Source: Gallionella sp. (GTDB lineage Bacteria; Pseudomonadota; Gammaproteobacteria; Burkholderiales; Gallionellaceae). Taken from it: a DNA stretch of 64,000 nt. The translations under genes were made by a program, and so were the position numbers. The DNA lies in assembly GCA_028687575.1 (NCBI GenBank), contig JAQTZW010000003.1, positions 168,616-232,615 of the forward strand, read 5' to 3'. This document shows, piece after piece, positions 52,072 through 62,405 of this stretch (position 1 is its first letter; the number at the start of each line of letters is the position of its first letter). Under the pieces are notes generated by a model, which had not been told where the DNA came from, ran no database searches, and worked only from the letters and a program-made list of their open reading frames with translations.

Positions 52072-53415
52072 TCATTTTTTCGTCGGCTTTTCCTTGCTGC
52101 CGCCGAACAGGTTCTCCACCCATCCGCCGACCTTGACGCCCACCGCCGTGCCCATGCCCGGCCCCAGTAGCGCCGTGCCGACCGCCGCGCCGGTCAGCGC
52201 CGCACCGGTGGGGAGCAGCATCGGCTGGTCCAGCGTGCCCGAGACGTTCAGCGGCACGCTGGCGTTCGCACCCAGGATGCCGACTTGCGCAGTGATGCGG
52301 CCGGACAGTTCGCGTCTGGCCGAGATGTCCACCGCGCCGTCCACCGCCAGCGCGCCGGAGGCGACCTTGAGCTGCGTGAAGCGGTAGCCGCCCTGCGCCA
52401 TTTCGAGTTGCCCGGACAGGGTGTCGAAGCGCGTCTCGCCGCCGCTCATCCCCTGTTTGACCAGATGGGTGGCGGCCTGCTCGATGTCCACGCCGTGCAA
52501 CACGCCGTTGCTGACGCTGAACGGTGTCTGTAGTCGGATAGCGGCGGCCAGCTTGTCCGCCTGCGGCGCAGCGGCGCTGAAGGTCGGGTGAGCCATAAGC
52601 CTGCCGCTGACGTGCTGATTGGGCGAGAACAGCGCGACCAGTGGGTGCAGCTCCAGCGCCCGGATGTCGAGTGCGCCGTCGAGCTGCCAGCCCCGGCTCC
52701 AGTCCAGCGCCACCTTGCCACCGACCGTGCCGCCGTAGAGTTTGGCATCCAGCGCGGTGAACTTCAGCGCGGAGCGGGTCGCCGCCCCCTTGATGTCCAG
52801 CGCGTCGAATTTCAGCGCCGGACCTGCCGGCAGCGTCCAGTCGTGGGCGTGGATATCCAGCGGGTAATCCTGCTGGCCGAAGCCGACCTCGGCCTTGAGC
52901 TTGCCGTCCTGAGTTGCGAGCGTCGCAGCTTGCGGCGCACCTGTGTCGTCCAGAGTCAGTTCGCCATCCAGCGGGCCCAGCGTGGCGTCACCCAGTTCCA
53001 GTCGCGCATCGGTGAGGTGGAGGGCGGCGATGCGGACTTGCACTTTCGGTGGCTCTGCGGACTTGGGCTGTGCCCAGCTCGGCAGCTTGGTCAGCGCCTG
53101 CCGGGTCAGCGTCAGGCCATCCAGTTCGATGTCCGAGATGACCTTGACCGGCTGCCACAGCGAGGTCAGCTGCGGCGTCACCGTGATTCTCTCAAGCTTG
53201 GCGTCACTGCCGGCCTTGATGCCCTCGATACTGACATGCGGTGTGGGCAGCGCCGCAAGGCGGATCGCGGCGATGGTGACCGGTTCGCCCAGTCGCTCAG
53301 AGGCAGCTTTTTCGAGTTCCGGGCGATAACCTTCCAGCGAGATGAGGAACGGCAGCGCCAACGCCACAACGAGCAGCAGCGCGAGCGCGATCAGGGTGCG
53401 TTTGAGCCATTTCAT
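52072..53415 (-). CDS. AsmA-family protein
   Basis: 447 residues from ATG 53415. One N-terminal membrane helix (about 7-27) then SLEGYRPELEKAASERLGEPVTIAAIRL, a typical AsmA start, and a long beta-rich periplasmic region; C-terminal hydrophobic Gly/Ala-rich patch (GAALTGAAVGTALLGPG). AsmA-like proteins help move phospholipid to the outer membrane or support outer-membrane biogenesis. Shorter than E. coli AsmA (617 aa). The open frame continues upstream across the glyQ start without a real start codon context. Confidence 0.83.
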   Translation of the reverse strand: MKWLKRTLIALALLLVVALALPFLISLEGYRPELEKAASERLGEPVTIAAIRLAALPTPHVSIEGIKAGSDAKLERITVTPQLTSLWQPVKVISDIELDGLTLTRQALTKLPSWAQPKSAEPPKVQVRIAALHLTDARLELGDATLGPLDGELTLDDTGAPQAATLATQDGKLKAEVGFGQQDYPLDIHAHDWTLPAGPALKFDALDIKGAATRSALKFTALDAKLYGGTVGGKVALDWSRGWQLDGALDIRALELHPLVALFSPNQHVSGRLMAHPTFSAAAPQADKLAAAIRLQTPFSVSNGVLHGVDIEQAATHLVKQGMSGGETRFDTLSGQLEMAQGGYRFTQLKVASGALAVDGAVDISARRELSGRITAQVGILGANASVPLNVSGTLDQPMLLPTGAALTGAAVGTALLGPGMGTAVGVKVGGWVENLFGGSKEKPTKK

Positions 53416-53535
53416 AGGAAGTCCGGTGTTGCGAGAGGTCGGGAAAACACGGACGGGAATATACGGCGCTTGCGACGATTTCGCCATCCCGCCCGGAAAA
53501 AACTTCCCGGGCGAGGGAAAGTCCGGCGGGTTGGG

Positions 53536-53565
53536 CTGACGCAGGCAGGTAAAAACCCGTAAAAT
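53536..53565 (+). promoter_or_regulatory. Candidate sigma-70 promoter of glyQ-glyS
   Basis: CTGACG (53536-53541, 4/6) and TAAAAT (53560-53565, 5/6) with 18-bp spacing, placing the start about 25 bp before the glyQ ATG. A GC stem (GCCCGG/CCGGGC) lies just upstream. Confidence 0.45.
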
Positions 53566-53595
53566 GCGCGCTTTGCAATCGCACACCAACAGATC

Positions 53596-54537
53596 ATGCT
53601 CACCTTTCAGCAAATCATCCTGACGTTACAGAATTACTGGGACAAACAGGGCGCGGCACTGCTGCAGCCCTACGACATGGAAGTCGGCGCGGGCACTTCG
53701 CATACCGCCACCTTTTTGCGCGCGCTCGGCCCCGAGCCTTGGCGCGCCGCCTATGTGCAGCCTTCGCGCCGTCCCAAGGATGGCCGTTACGGCGAAAATC
53801 CCAACCGTTTGCAGCATTACTACCAGTTTCAGGTGGTGCTGAAACCCGCGCCCGCCAACATCCTCGAACTGTACCTCGGCTCGCTGGAGGCGCTGGGCTT
53901 CGACCTCAAGCAAAACGACATCCGCTTCGTCGAGGACGACTGGGAAAACCCGACGCTGGGCGCGTGGGGGCTGGGCTGGGAGGTCTGGCTGAACGGCATG
54001 GAAGTGACGCAGTTCACCTATTTCCAGCAGGTCGGCGGCATAGACTGCAAGCCCATCACCGGCGAGATCACCTATGGTCTTGAGCGTCTGGCGATGTATC
54101 TGCAAGGCGTGGAGAGCGTCTATGACCTGACCTGGACGGAGGGCGTCAGCTACGGCGATGTCTACCACCAGAACGAGGTCGAGCAGTCCACCTACAACTT
54201 CGAGCACAGCGATATCGAATTCCTGCTGGGCGCATTCGCCAGCCACGAGAAACAGGCCAAACACCTGATGGACAACCAGCTGGCGCTGCCCGCCTACGAA
54301 CAGGTGCTGAAGGCCGCGCACAGCTTCAATCTGCTGGATGCGCGCGGCGCGATTTCGGTGACCGAGCGCGCCGCCTACATCGGCCGCATCCGCAATCTGG
54401 CGCGCAGCGTCGCGGCGAGTTATCTGGACAGTCGCGCCCGTCTGGGTTTCCCGATGGCGCCAAAGGACTGGGCGGGCGATGTGCTGGCGCAGATGGACAA
54501 GAAAGCGGCCAGCGTGGCCGAAGGAGCAGCAGCATGA
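53596..54537 (+). CDS. glyQ: Glycine--tRNA ligase alpha subunit
   Basis: 313 residues. Begins [27 protein letters not shown] and contains [19 protein letters not shown] and [21 protein letters not shown], hallmarks of the bacterial heterotetrameric GlyRS alpha subunit, which holds the catalytic site. Overlaps glyS by 4 bp (ATGA). Confidence 0.97.
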   Translation: MLTFQQIILTLQNYWDKQGAALLQPYDMEVGAGTSHTATFLRALGPEPWRAAYVQPSRRPKDGRYGENPNRLQHYYQFQVVLKPAPANILELYLGSLEALGFDLKQNDIRFVEDDWENPTLGAWGLGWEVWLNGMEVTQFTYFQQVGGIDCKPITGEITYGLERLAMYLQGVESVYDLTWTEGVSYGDVYHQNEVEQSTYNFEHSDIEFLLGAFASHEKQAKHLMDNQLALPAYEQVLKAAHSFNLLDARGAISVTERAAYIGRIRNLARSVAASYLDSRARLGFPMAPKDWAGDVLAQMDKKAASVAEGAAA

Positions 54538-56645
54538 GTACCAAGAGTCTGTTGGTGGAACTGTTCGTCGAAGAACTGCCTCCCAAATCGTTGAAAAAGC
54601 TGGGCGAGAGCTTCGCCGCGACCCTGTCGGCAAGTCTCAAGGCGCAGGGGCTGGCGACCGCCGATGCGGCGGTGACGGCGTACGCGTCGCCGCGCCGACT
54701 GGCGGTGCGGGTGGCCGGTGTATTCGCGCAGGCGGCGGACAAGTCGGTGTTGCAAAAACTGATGCCGGTGAAGGTCGGGCTGGATGCCGAGGGCAATGCC
54801 ACGCCCGCGCTGCTGAAGAAACTGGCGAGCATGGGCGCGGACGCTTCCGTGCTGCCCAATCTCAAACGCGAGCTGGACGGCAAGGCCGAATCGCTGTTTC
54901 TGGACAGCGTGGTGACCGGTGCGACGCTGACCGAAGGGTTGCAAAAGGCGCTCGACGAGACGATCGCCAAGTTGCCCATCGCCAAGATGATGACCTATCC
55001 CGACCCGCAAGGCGACGGCTGGCCGGTGGTCAATTTCGTGCGCCCCGCGCACAGTCTGGTGGCGTTGCTTGGTCGCAAGGTCATTCCGGTCAGCGTGCTG
55101 GGACTGGTTGCGGGCAACAAGACCCACGGCCACCGTTTCGAGGCCGCCGTGGACACGGTGGTGCTGGAGGATGCCGACAGCTACGCATACCAGCTGGAGA
55201 ACGAGGGCGCGGTGATCCCGTGCTTCGAGAAACGCCGCGCCGAGATCGCGCGCCAGCTGGCTGCCGCCGCCGACCGCCAGGGCTTGAAGCCGGTCAGCGA
55301 CGATGCGCTGCTGGACGAAGTGACCGCGCTGGTGGAACGTCCCAACGTGCTGCTGGGCCAGTTCGAACCGGAATTTCTCGCCGTGCCGCAGGAATGCCTG
55401 ATCCTCACCATGAAGGCCAACCAGAAGTATTTCCCGCTGCTGGATGCACAAGGCAAACTCACCAACAAGTTCCTCATCGTCTCCAACATCCAGCCCGCCG
55501 ACCCCAGTCTGGTGATAGGCGGTAACGAGCGCGTGGTGCGCCCGCGTCTGGCCGATGCAAAATTCTTCTTCGATCAGGACCGCAAAAAGACGCTGGAATC
55601 GCGCGTGCTGGGGCTGGCGAAAGTCGTCTATCACAACAAACTCGGCACGCAGGGCGAGCGCGTGCAGCGCGTCTGCGCCATCGCCCGCGCCATCGGCCAG
55701 CAACTGGGCGGCGACGCGCTGGCGATGCAGGCCGAACAGGCCGCACTGCTGGCCAAGGCCGATCTGTTGACCGATATGGTGGGTGAATTCCCCGAGTTGC
55801 AGGGCATCATGGGCCGCTACTACGCCCGGCATGACGGCCTGTCGGACGACATCGCCTACGCCATCGAAGATCACTACAAACCGCGTTTTGCCGGCGACGA
55901 ACTGCCGCGCAATCCGGTCGGCGTGTGCGTGGCACTGGCTGACAAGCTGGAAACGCTGGTCGGCATGTTCGGCATCGGCCAGATCCCGACTGGCGACAAA
56001 GACCCGTTCGCGCTGCGCCGCCATGCGCTGGGGGTGATACGGATGCTGGTCGAGAAGAACCTGCCGCTGTCGTTGCGCGAACTGATCGCCGGAGCCTTCG
56101 CTGGCTTCCCGGCGGGGCTGCTGGTTGATGCGCATGCCGCAGTCGAGACCTTCATGTTCGAGCGTCTGGGCGGCACATTGCGCGATCAGGGCTACACCTC
56201 GAACGAGGTGGAGGCCGTGTTGAGCCTGAATCCGCAACAACTGGCGCTGGTGCAGCGGCAGCTTGAGGCCGTGCGCGCCTTCGCCGCCTTGCCCGAAGCC
56301 GAATCGCTGGCTGCCGCCAACAAGCGCGTCGGCAACATCCTGAAGAAGATCGAGGGCGAGATCAGCACGGTAGTGAATGCCGCCCTGTTGCAGGAAGCCG
56401 CCGAGCAGGCGCTGCATGCGGCGCTGGGCGAGATCGCGCTGCAGGCTGCTGCCGCGTTCGAGCGCGGCGACTATACCGCCTCGATGCAGGCGCTGGCCGC
56501 GTTGCGCGCGCCGGTGGATGCCTTCTTCGACAGCGTGATGGTCAACGCCGACGACCCGGCGCTGCGCGCCAACCGGCAGGCTTTGCTGGCACAGCTGCAT
56601 GCGGCGATGAACCGCGTCGCCGACCTGGCGAAATTGGCGGCGTAA
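54534..56645 (+). CDS. glyS: Glycine--tRNA ligase beta subunit
   Basis: 703 residues, standard length. N-terminal [23 protein letters not shown], central HGHRFEA region and HD-type domain, C-terminal DALR anticodon-binding domain ([22 protein letters not shown]). Binds tRNA and complements GlyQ. A 726-codon open frame antisense to it is a composition artefact. Confidence 0.97.
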   Translation: MSTKSLLVELFVEELPPKSLKKLGESFAATLSASLKAQGLATADAAVTAYASPRRLAVRVAGVFAQAADKSVLQKLMPVKVGLDAEGNATPALLKKLASMGADASVLPNLKRELDGKAESLFLDSVVTGATLTEGLQKALDETIAKLPIAKMMTYPDPQGDGWPVVNFVRPAHSLVALLGRKVIPVSVLGLVAGNKTHGHRFEAAVDTVVLEDADSYAYQLENEGAVIPCFEKRRAEIARQLAAAADRQGLKPVSDDALLDEVTALVERPNVLLGQFEPEFLAVPQECLILTMKANQKYFPLLDAQGKLTNKFLIVSNIQPADPSLVIGGNERVVRPRLADAKFFFDQDRKKTLESRVLGLAKVVYHNKLGTQGERVQRVCAIARAIGQQLGGDALAMQAEQAALLAKADLLTDMVGEFPELQGIMGRYYARHDGLSDDIAYAIEDHYKPRFAGDELPRNPVGVCVALADKLETLVGMFGIGQIPTGDKDPFALRRHALGVIRMLVEKNLPLSLRELIAGAFAGFPAGLLVDAHAAVETFMFERLGGTLRDQGYTSNEVEAVLSLNPQQLALVQRQLEAVRAFAALPEAESLAAANKRVGNILKKIEGEISTVVNAALLQEAAEQALHAALGEIALQAAAAFERGDYTASMQALAALRAPVDAFFDSVMVNADDPALRANRQALLAQLHAAMNRVADLAKLAA

Positions 56646-56748
56646 ACGTGAGAATGGCGCACACCCCTTTGTTCAATCATCGCAGGAGCGAAACGGTGAA
56701 CCGGACTTTACCCTTCACCCTTCACTCTTCCCCCTTCACAGGTATGCT

Positions 56749-57279
56749 ATGAAACTCATCATCCTCGACCGCGACGGCGTGATCAATTTAGACTCCGACC
56801 AGTTCATCAAGAGCCCGGCGGAATGGCAGCCCATCCCCGGCAGTCTGGAAGCCATCGCGCGGCTCAATCAGGCGGATTACCGCGTGGTGGTGGCGACCAA
56901 CCAGTCCGGCGTGGCGCGCGGCCTGTTCGACATGCCGACGCTGAACGCCATCCACGACAAGATGCACAAGGCGTGCGCGCTGGTCGGCGCGAGGATAGAC
57001 GCGGTGTTCTTCTGCCCGCACAACGCGGAAGCGCATTGCCACTGCCGCAAGCCCAATCCCGGCATGCTGGAAGAGATCGCGGCGCGCTACAACACCAGCC
57101 TGAAGGACGTGCCGGCGGTGGGCGATTCGCTGCGCGACCTGCTGCCTGCCGCCGCGCTGGGCGCGCGTCCCTATCTGGTGCTAACCGGCAAGGGGACCAA
57201 GACCTTCGCGGCGGGTAATCTGCCGGAAGGCACGCAGGTGTTCCCCGATCTGGCCGCCGTAGTCGCCAGTCTGCTTTGA
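56749..57279 (+). CDS. gmhB: D-glycero-beta-D-manno-heptose-1,7-bisphosphate 7-phosphatase
   Basis: 176 residues. HAD nucleophile DRDGVIN (about 7-13), TNQSG motif II, and the zinc loop CPHNAEAHCHCRKP (about 90-103) that separates GmhB from other HAD phosphatases. Acts in ADP-heptose synthesis for the LPS core (cytosol). Follows glyS and precedes plsC, a conserved order. The 103-bp gap upstream has a pyrimidine-rich CTTCAC repeat tract. Confidence 0.93.
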   Translation: MKLIILDRDGVINLDSDQFIKSPAEWQPIPGSLEAIARLNQADYRVVVATNQSGVARGLFDMPTLNAIHDKMHKACALVGARIDAVFFCPHNAEAHCHCRKPNPGMLEEIAARYNTSLKDVPAVGDSLRDLLPAAALGARPYLVLTGKGTKTFAAGNLPEGTQVFPDLAAVVASLL

Positions 57280-57301
57280 TGCCGCAAGAGGCCTATCCGT
57301 C

Positions 57302-58009
57302 ATGACTTTCCTGCGTTCGCTCATTTTCCTGACGCTGCAAGTGTTGCTCACTCCGCTGTTCTCCACGCTGGCGCTGCTGACCTTCCCGTTCTCGCCGTTG
57401 ACCCGCTACCGGCTGATCTCCAATTACGCCAGAACCATGGTCTGGCTGGTGCAGGCGATCTGCGGCATCCGCTACCAGGTGCGTGGGCTGGAGAACCTGC
57501 CCGATACGCCCTGCATCGTGCTATGCAAACACCAGTCGGCGTGGGAGACGCTGGCCTTGCAGGTGATCTTTCCGCCGCAAGCCTGGGTGCTGAAGCGCGA
57601 ATTGCTGAAGATACCGTTCTTCGGCTGGGCGCTGGCGCTGACCAGCCCGATTGCGATAGACCGCAGCGACGGCAAGGGCGCGATGAAACAATTGCTGAAG
57701 CAGGGCAAGGAGCGGCTGGCGCAGGGCTTCTACGTGGTGATCTTCCCCGAAGGCACGCGCGTCGCCTACGGCCAGCGCGGCAAATATAAAGTCGGCGGTA
57801 CGTTGCTGGCCGCCAGCACCGGCGTACCTGTGGTGCCGGTGGCGCACAACGCGGGCCGTTTGTGGGGGCGGCAGGCGTTCAGCAAACACGCCGGTGTCAT
57901 CACCATGAGCATAGGCCAGCCGATAGACCCTGCCGGGATGAAGGCCGACGAGATCATGGCGCAGGTCGAAAACTGGATAGAACACGAGATCACCCAGCTG
58001 GAACACTGA
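57302..58009 (+). CDS. plsC: 1-acyl-sn-glycerol-3-phosphate acyltransferase
   Basis: 235 residues. N-terminal membrane helix, then the acyltransferase block I CKHQSAWETLALQ (HX4D variant H-x4-E, as in a PlsC subset), block II region PIAIDRSDGKGAMKQL and block III FPEGTRVAYGQRGKYKVGG. Makes phosphatidic acid at the inner membrane. Stop overlaps the start of the next gene by 1 bp (TGATG). Confidence 0.9.
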   Translation: MTFLRSLIFLTLQVLLTPLFSTLALLTFPFSPLTRYRLISNYARTMVWLVQAICGIRYQVRGLENLPDTPCIVLCKHQSAWETLALQVIFPPQAWVLKRELLKIPFFGWALALTSPIAIDRSDGKGAMKQLLKQGKERLAQGFYVVIFPEGTRVAYGQRGKYKVGGTLLAASTGVPVVPVAHNAGRLWGRQAFSKHAGVITMSIGQPIDPAGMKADEIMAQVENWIEHEITQLEH

Positions 58010-58743
58010 TGTTCAAACGTCTCCGCAAACCGGCCTTGCCGACTGAGCCTGCCGCCGCGCGGGTGGCGGTGCTGGCGGGCCAGCCGGTCAGCTACACGTT
58101 GAAGCGCAGCAGCAAACGGCGCAGCATAGGCTTGCGGGTGGACCATCGCGGGCTGACGGTGAGCATGCCGTCGCGCGCGCCGGAAAGCTGGCTCGACGAG
58201 GTGTTGCAGCAGCGGGCGGGCTGGGTGATCGAGAAGCTGGACGGCTGGCAGGCGCGCCAGCCGCTGGATCAAGTCTGGGCGGACGGCGAAGTCATTCCCT
58301 ATCTGGGAGAACAGCTGGTGCTGCGTGTGGTGGCAGGCATGGCCGGCGCGACGGTGCAGACGGCCAGCGAATTGCGCGTGGCGTTGCGCGGCGAGGCCGA
58401 TGCCGGTCGCATCCAGAAGGCTGTGACGCTGTGGTATCGCCGTCAGGCGATGGCGCTGTTCGCCGCGCGCGTGGCGCATTACGCGCCGCTGCTGGGGGTC
58501 GCGCCAACCGATGTGAAGCTCACCACCGCGCGCACCCGCTGGGGCAGTTGCACCGCGCGCGGCACGGTGCGGCTCAACCTGCAACTCATCAAACTGCCGC
58601 ATCATCTGATTGACTACGTGGTGGCGCACGAGCTGGCGCACCTCATCGAGATGAACCACTCGCCGGCGTTCTGGGTGCGGGTCGCCAGCGTCTGCCCGGA
58701 TTACGCCCGCCGCCGCAGCGAACTGAAGGCGGTTGCGCTGTGA
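58009..58743 (+). CDS. YgjP/SprT-like M48-type metallopeptidase domain protein
   Basis: 244 residues from ATG 58009. Zinc motif HELAHLIEMNHSPAFW (HExxH with a third His), preceded by TRWGSCTARGTVRLNLQLIKLP, the DUF45/YgjP signature. Cytosolic predicted metalloprotease of unknown target. Directly coupled to plsC. Confidence 0.9.
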   Translation: MFKRLRKPALPTEPAAARVAVLAGQPVSYTLKRSSKRRSIGLRVDHRGLTVSMPSRAPESWLDEVLQQRAGWVIEKLDGWQARQPLDQVWADGEVIPYLGEQLVLRVVAGMAGATVQTASELRVALRGEADAGRIQKAVTLWYRRQAMALFAARVAHYAPLLGVAPTDVKLTTARTRWGSCTARGTVRLNLQLIKLPHHLIDYVVAHELAHLIEMNHSPAFWVRVASVCPDYARRRSELKAVAL

Positions 58744-58806
58744 CGCGGTGGCCTGTCGGTCGGGCAACAGAATAAGCATCCATTGGACAATATGGGGGAG
58801 TGCGAT

Positions 58807-60417
58807 ATGTCAGCCTATGCCTATCCTTTGCTGATCAAACAGTTGCTGCACACGCCGCTGGCGAATGCGCCGGGGCAGAGCATCGTCTACCGCGACCGGG
58901 TGCGGCTGGATTACCGCAGCCTCATCGGGCGCATCGGGCGGCTGGGCAGCGCGCTGCAACGCCAGCTTGGCGTGTTGCCCGGCCAGACCGTCGCGGTGAT
59001 GGACTGGGACAGTCACCGCTATCTGGAATGCTTCTTCGCCATTCCGATGCTGGGCGCGGTGTTGCAGACGGTGAACGTGCGCCTGTCGCCGGAGCAGATC
59101 GCCTACACCTTGAACCACGCGCGCGCCGATGTGCTGCTGGTGCACGAGGATTTCCTGCCGCTGCTGGCGGCGTTGCAGGGCAAGCTTGAGACGGTGGCGC
59201 GCTTCGTGCTGCTGACCGATGCCGATGCGCCGCCGGAACTGCCGGCGCAATTCTCGAGCGATTACGAGGCGCTGCTGGCGCTGGGCGACCCGGCGCACCA
59301 ATTCCCCGACTTCGACGAGAACACCCGCGCCACCACGTTCTACACCACCGGCACCACCGGCCTGCCCAAGGGCGTGTATTTCAGCCACCGCCAGCTGGTG
59401 CTGCACACGCTGGCGACGGCGGCGGCGCTCGGCACGGCCTCGGCGCATGGCCGCTTTGGCGGCGGCGATGTGTACATGCCGATCACGCCGATGTTCCACG
59501 TGCATGCCTGGGGCTTCCCCTATGTGGCGACGATGCTGGGCGTCAAGCAGGTCTATCCGGGGCGCTACCAGCCGGACTTGCTGCTGGCGCTGATCCGCGA
59601 CGAGGGCGTGACGTTCTCGCATTGCGTGCCGACCATACTGCACCTGTTGCTGACCAGCCCGCTGATAGACGCAACAGACCTCAGTCGCTGGAAGGTGGTG
59701 ATCGGCGGGTCGGCGCTGCCCAAGGGGCTGGCGCAAGCGGCGCTGGCGCGCGGCGTCGACATCTTTGCTGGTTATGGCTTATCCGAGACCTGCCCCATCC
59801 TGTCGCTGGGTCTGCTGGAGGAGAGCGAGACCGCCGATCATGATGCGGCGCTGGCGCAGCGCGTCAAGGCGGGCCGGGCCATCCCGCTGGTGGACTTGCG
59901 GGTGACGGATGCTGATGGCCGCGAGCTGCCGCACGACGGCCAGTCGGCGGGCGAGGTGGTGGTGCGCGCGCCCTGGCTGACGCAGGGCTATCTGCACGAT
60001 GAGGCCGCCTCGGGCGTGCTGTGGGCGGGCGGTTATCTGCACACCGGCGACATCGGCACGCGGGACGCAAATGGCGTGCTCAACATCACCGACCGGCTCA
60101 AGGATGTCATCAAATGCAGCGGCGAATGGCTGTCCTCGCTGGAACTGGAGAGCCTGATCTCGGAGCATCCTGCGGTGGATGAAGTCGCGGTGATCGGCCT
60201 GCCCGACCCGAAATGGGGCGAGCGCCCCTGCGCGCTGGTGGTGCTGAAGCCCGGCATGACGGCGACCGAGGAAGCATTGCGCGTGCCGTTCAACTGGCGC
60301 GTCGAAGCCGGCAGCCTGCCACGCTACGCCCGGCTGATGCAGATACGCTTCGTCACCCGCCTGCCGCGCACCAGCGTCGGCAAAATGGACAAAAAGGCGA
60401 TGCGGGGCGGGTATTGA
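58807..60417 (+). CDS. AMP-dependent fatty acyl-CoA synthetase
   Basis: 536 residues from ATG 58807, set by GGGGGAG (58794-58800) six bases upstream. ANL superfamily: P-loop-like FYTTGTTGLPKGVYFSHRQ (about 178-196), A5 GYGLSETCP, A7 YLHTGDIGTRD and A8 RLKDVIKCSGEWLSSLELE. Activates a carboxylic acid (probably medium/long-chain fatty acid) to acyl-AMP then acyl-CoA. The terminal lysine is in SVGKMDKKAMR. Confidence 0.88.
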   Translation: MSAYAYPLLIKQLLHTPLANAPGQSIVYRDRVRLDYRSLIGRIGRLGSALQRQLGVLPGQTVAVMDWDSHRYLECFFAIPMLGAVLQTVNVRLSPEQIAYTLNHARADVLLVHEDFLPLLAALQGKLETVARFVLLTDADAPPELPAQFSSDYEALLALGDPAHQFPDFDENTRATTFYTTGTTGLPKGVYFSHRQLVLHTLATAAALGTASAHGRFGGGDVYMPITPMFHVHAWGFPYVATMLGVKQVYPGRYQPDLLLALIRDEGVTFSHCVPTILHLLLTSPLIDATDLSRWKVVIGGSALPKGLAQAALARGVDIFAGYGLSETCPILSLGLLEESETADHDAALAQRVKAGRAIPLVDLRVTDADGRELPHDGQSAGEVVVRAPWLTQGYLHDEAASGVLWAGGYLHTGDIGTRDANGVLNITDRLKDVIKCSGEWLSSLELESLISEHPAVDEVAVIGLPDPKWGERPCALVVLKPGMTATEEALRVPFNWRVEAGSLPRYARLMQIRFVTRLPRTSVGKMDKKAMRGGY

Positions 60418-60450
60418 TCCGGCCAAGTGAAGTGCGAGGCATTGAGTTCA

Positions 60451-60530
60451 AACCCCCTCCAGCTCCCCCTTGTCAGGGGGAGAGCCGAGTCCGCTTCTCC
60501 GGGAGAGCGTAGCGGGGGGGCATGGGAGGG
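60451..60530 (-). repeat. Dispersed intergenic repeat, copy 2
   Basis: Reverse-complement match to the element at 42478-42566, with the shared blocks CGCTACGCTCTCCC and CAAGGGGGAG and the terminal TGGAGGGGGTT. It fills most of the gap between the acyl-CoA synthetase and cyaY; the remainder is a pyrimidine-rich TTTCAC tract (about 60600-60637). Confidence 0.7.
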
Positions 60531-60633
60531 TGAGTCGAGCTTCCAAATTCAAACATAATCTGGCCGGATCAATAGTCGCGCGGCTGCCTGCGCCACGTTC
60601 CCCTTCCCCCTTCCCCCTTTCACCTTTCACGTT

Positions 60634-60945
60634 TCACCCGAAAGAGATGCTCTCCCCCTGCGCGGCGAACAGTTCGGCGAGTCTGGCAAACAGTTCGCTG
60701 CCGTCGCGTGAGCTTAGCCAGCGGCCTTCCTGCCAGGCGTAGTGGAAGCCGCCGGAGGGCGCGGCCAGCCAGATCTCCTGATTGATGTCGTGGCGGTTGA
60801 CGATGACCTTGCTGCCGCTGTCAAACTCGATCTCCAGCACGTTGCCGCTGCGGTGGTAATCGGCATCCTCGCAGCAGTCGTCTATCGCCGTTTCGATGCT
60901 GGCCAGCACGGTGTCGGCCAGTCGGTTGAATTCGCTTTCGTTCAT
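60634..60945 (-). CDS. cyaY: Iron-sulfur cluster assembly protein CyaY (frataxin)
   Basis: 103 residues, frataxin fold. Acidic first helix (FNRLADTVLASIETAIDDCCEDAD) and the beta-sheet signature GNVLEIEFDSGSKVIVNRHDINQEIWLAAPSGGFHYAW. Regulates cysteine desulfurase IscS and binds iron. Divergent from lptM-lysA, the conserved arrangement. Confidence 0.95.
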   Translation of the reverse strand: MNESEFNRLADTVLASIETAIDDCCEDADYHRSGNVLEIEFDSGSKVIVNRHDINQEIWLAAPSGGFHYAWQEGRWLSSRDGSELFARLAELFAAQGESISFG

Positions 60946-60970
60946 AGTTTTCCTTGGAAACCTTTATAAT
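60941..60970 (+). promoter_or_regulatory. Candidate promoter of lptM-lysA
   Basis: Perfect -10 TATAAT (60965-60970) with TTCATA (60941-60946) 18 bp upstream as a weak -35. It drives the short lipoprotein gene and lysA and overlaps the start of cyaY. Confidence 0.5.
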
Positions 60971-61000
60971 CGCGCACCTTCAATTTCTGGAATGTGAAAC

Positions 61001-61150
61001 ATGCGCCTCTCAATCTGTCTGTGCATTATCTTGGTTTTAGCCGCGTCACTGCAAGGCTGCGGACGCAAAGGGCCGCTGACGCTGCCGAAATCCGCCGTTG
61101 CCAGCCACGCGCATAGCCTCTCGACATCCCTTATTCCGGCAGGCAGGTAA
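61001..61150 (+). CDS. lptM: Short LptM-like lipoprotein
   Basis: 49 residues, too short for most gene callers. Lipoprotein signal peptide with lipobox LQGC (Cys at residue 20) and a mature start CGRKGPLTLP that matches LptM (YifL, CGxKGPL). LptM helps the LptD/LptE complex form its native disulfides. Position between cyaY and lysA is the conserved one in proteobacteria. Two bp from lysA. Confidence 0.8.
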   Translation: MRLSICLCIILVLAASLQGCGRKGPLTLPKSAVASHAHSLSTSLIPAGR

Positions 61151-61152
61151 AC

Positions 61153-62400
61153 ATGAGCAAGCATTTTGAGTTTCGCAACGAACAACTTCACGCCGAACAG
61201 GTGGCGCTGGCCGACATCGCCGCGCAGTACGGCACGCCGTGTTACGTCTATTCGCGCGCCGCGCTGAGTGCAGGTTTCCGGCAGTTCAGCGACGCGCTGC
61301 AAGGGCGCGAGCATCTGGTCTGCTACGCGGTCAAGGCCAATCCCAGCCTGGCGGTGCTCAATGTGTTTGCGCGGCTGGGCGCGGGCTTCGACATCGTTTC
61401 CGGCGGCGAACTGCAACGCGTGCTGGCGGCGGGCGGCGACGCGGGCAAGGTGGTGTTCTCCGGCGTGGGCAAGACGGTGGCCGAGATGCGCATGGCGCTG
61501 GAGGCCGGCATCCTGTGCTTCAACGTGGAATCGGCCCCTGAGCTGGATCGCCTGAACGAGGTGGCCGGCAGCATGGGCAAAGTCGCCGCCATCAGCCTGC
61601 GCGTCAACCCGAACGTGGATGCCAAGACCCACCCCTACATCTCTACCGGCCTGAAGCAGAACAAGTTCGGCGTGGCTTACACCGACGCGCTGGCGCTGTA
61701 CCGCAAGGCCGCCGCGCTGCCCAACCTGCATGTCACCGGCATAGACTGCCACATCGGCTCGCAGCTCACCGAGACCAGCCCGTTCATTGCGGCGGTGGAA
61801 AAGGTGCTGGCGCTGGTGGACGCGCTGGCTGCCGAAGGCATCGTGCTGGAACACATTGATCTGGGCGGGGGACTTGGCATCCGCTACGACGACGAGACCC
61901 CGCCTGCGATTGGCGAATATGTCGCGGCGCTGCTGGCCGCACTCCAGGGCTGCACGCAGAAACTGATTCTGGAACCGGGCCGGGTGCTGGTCGGCAACGC
62001 CGGCGTGCTGCTGACCCGCGTGGAATACCTGAAGCCCGGCGAAGAGAAGAACTTCGCCATCGTGGATGCCGCGATGAACGACCTGATGCGCCCGGCGCTG
62101 TACGACGCCTACCACGGCATCCAGCCGGTGCTGCGCGAGGCGCATGCCGCACAGACCTACGAGGTCGTCGGCCCGATCTGCGAGACCGGCGACTTCATCG
62201 GCCACGCCCGCCAACTGGCGATCGCGCCCGGCTCGCTGCTGGCGGTGATGTCGGCGGGCGCTTACGGCATGAGCATGAGCTCCAACTACAACACCCGCCC
62301 GCGCGCCGCCGAAGTGATGGTGGACGGCGGCCAGACGCACCTGGTGCGCGACCGCGAAACCGTCCCGCAACTGTTCGCCGGGGAACGGGTGGTCGGGTAG
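61153..62400 (+). CDS. lysA: Diaminopimelate decarboxylase
   Basis: 415 residues. PLP lysine in CYAVKANPSLAVL (about 57), glycine loop HIDLGGGLGIRYDDE, substrate site PGRVLVGNAGVLLTRVEYLK, and the C-terminal CETGDFIGHARQL with the active-site cysteine. Converts meso-diaminopimelate to lysine. Last clearly native housekeeping gene before the low-G+C end of the window. Confidence 0.97.
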   Translation: MSKHFEFRNEQLHAEQVALADIAAQYGTPCYVYSRAALSAGFRQFSDALQGREHLVCYAVKANPSLAVLNVFARLGAGFDIVSGGELQRVLAAGGDAGKVVFSGVGKTVAEMRMALEAGILCFNVESAPELDRLNEVAGSMGKVAAISLRVNPNVDAKTHPYISTGLKQNKFGVAYTDALALYRKAAALPNLHVTGIDCHIGSQLTETSPFIAAVEKVLALVDALAAEGIVLEHIDLGGGLGIRYDDETPPAIGEYVAALLAALQGCTQKLILEPGRVLVGNAGVLLTRVEYLKPGEEKNFAIVDAAMNDLMRPALYDAYHGIQPVLREAHAAQTYEVVGPICETGDFIGHARQLAIAPGSLLAVMSAGAYGMSMSSNYNTRPRAAEVMVDGGQTHLVRDRETVPQLFAGERVVG

Positions 62401-62405
62401 CGTTT

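Noticed and set aside
54420..56600. Long open frame (726 codons) antisense to glyS
   Set aside because: Arises from high third-position G+C in glyS; the translation is Gln/Arg/His-rich and low complexity, with no family resemblance.
60964..62370. Long open frame antisense to lysA
   Set aside because: His/Ala/Arg/Val-rich shadow of lysA; no signature and no start signal.
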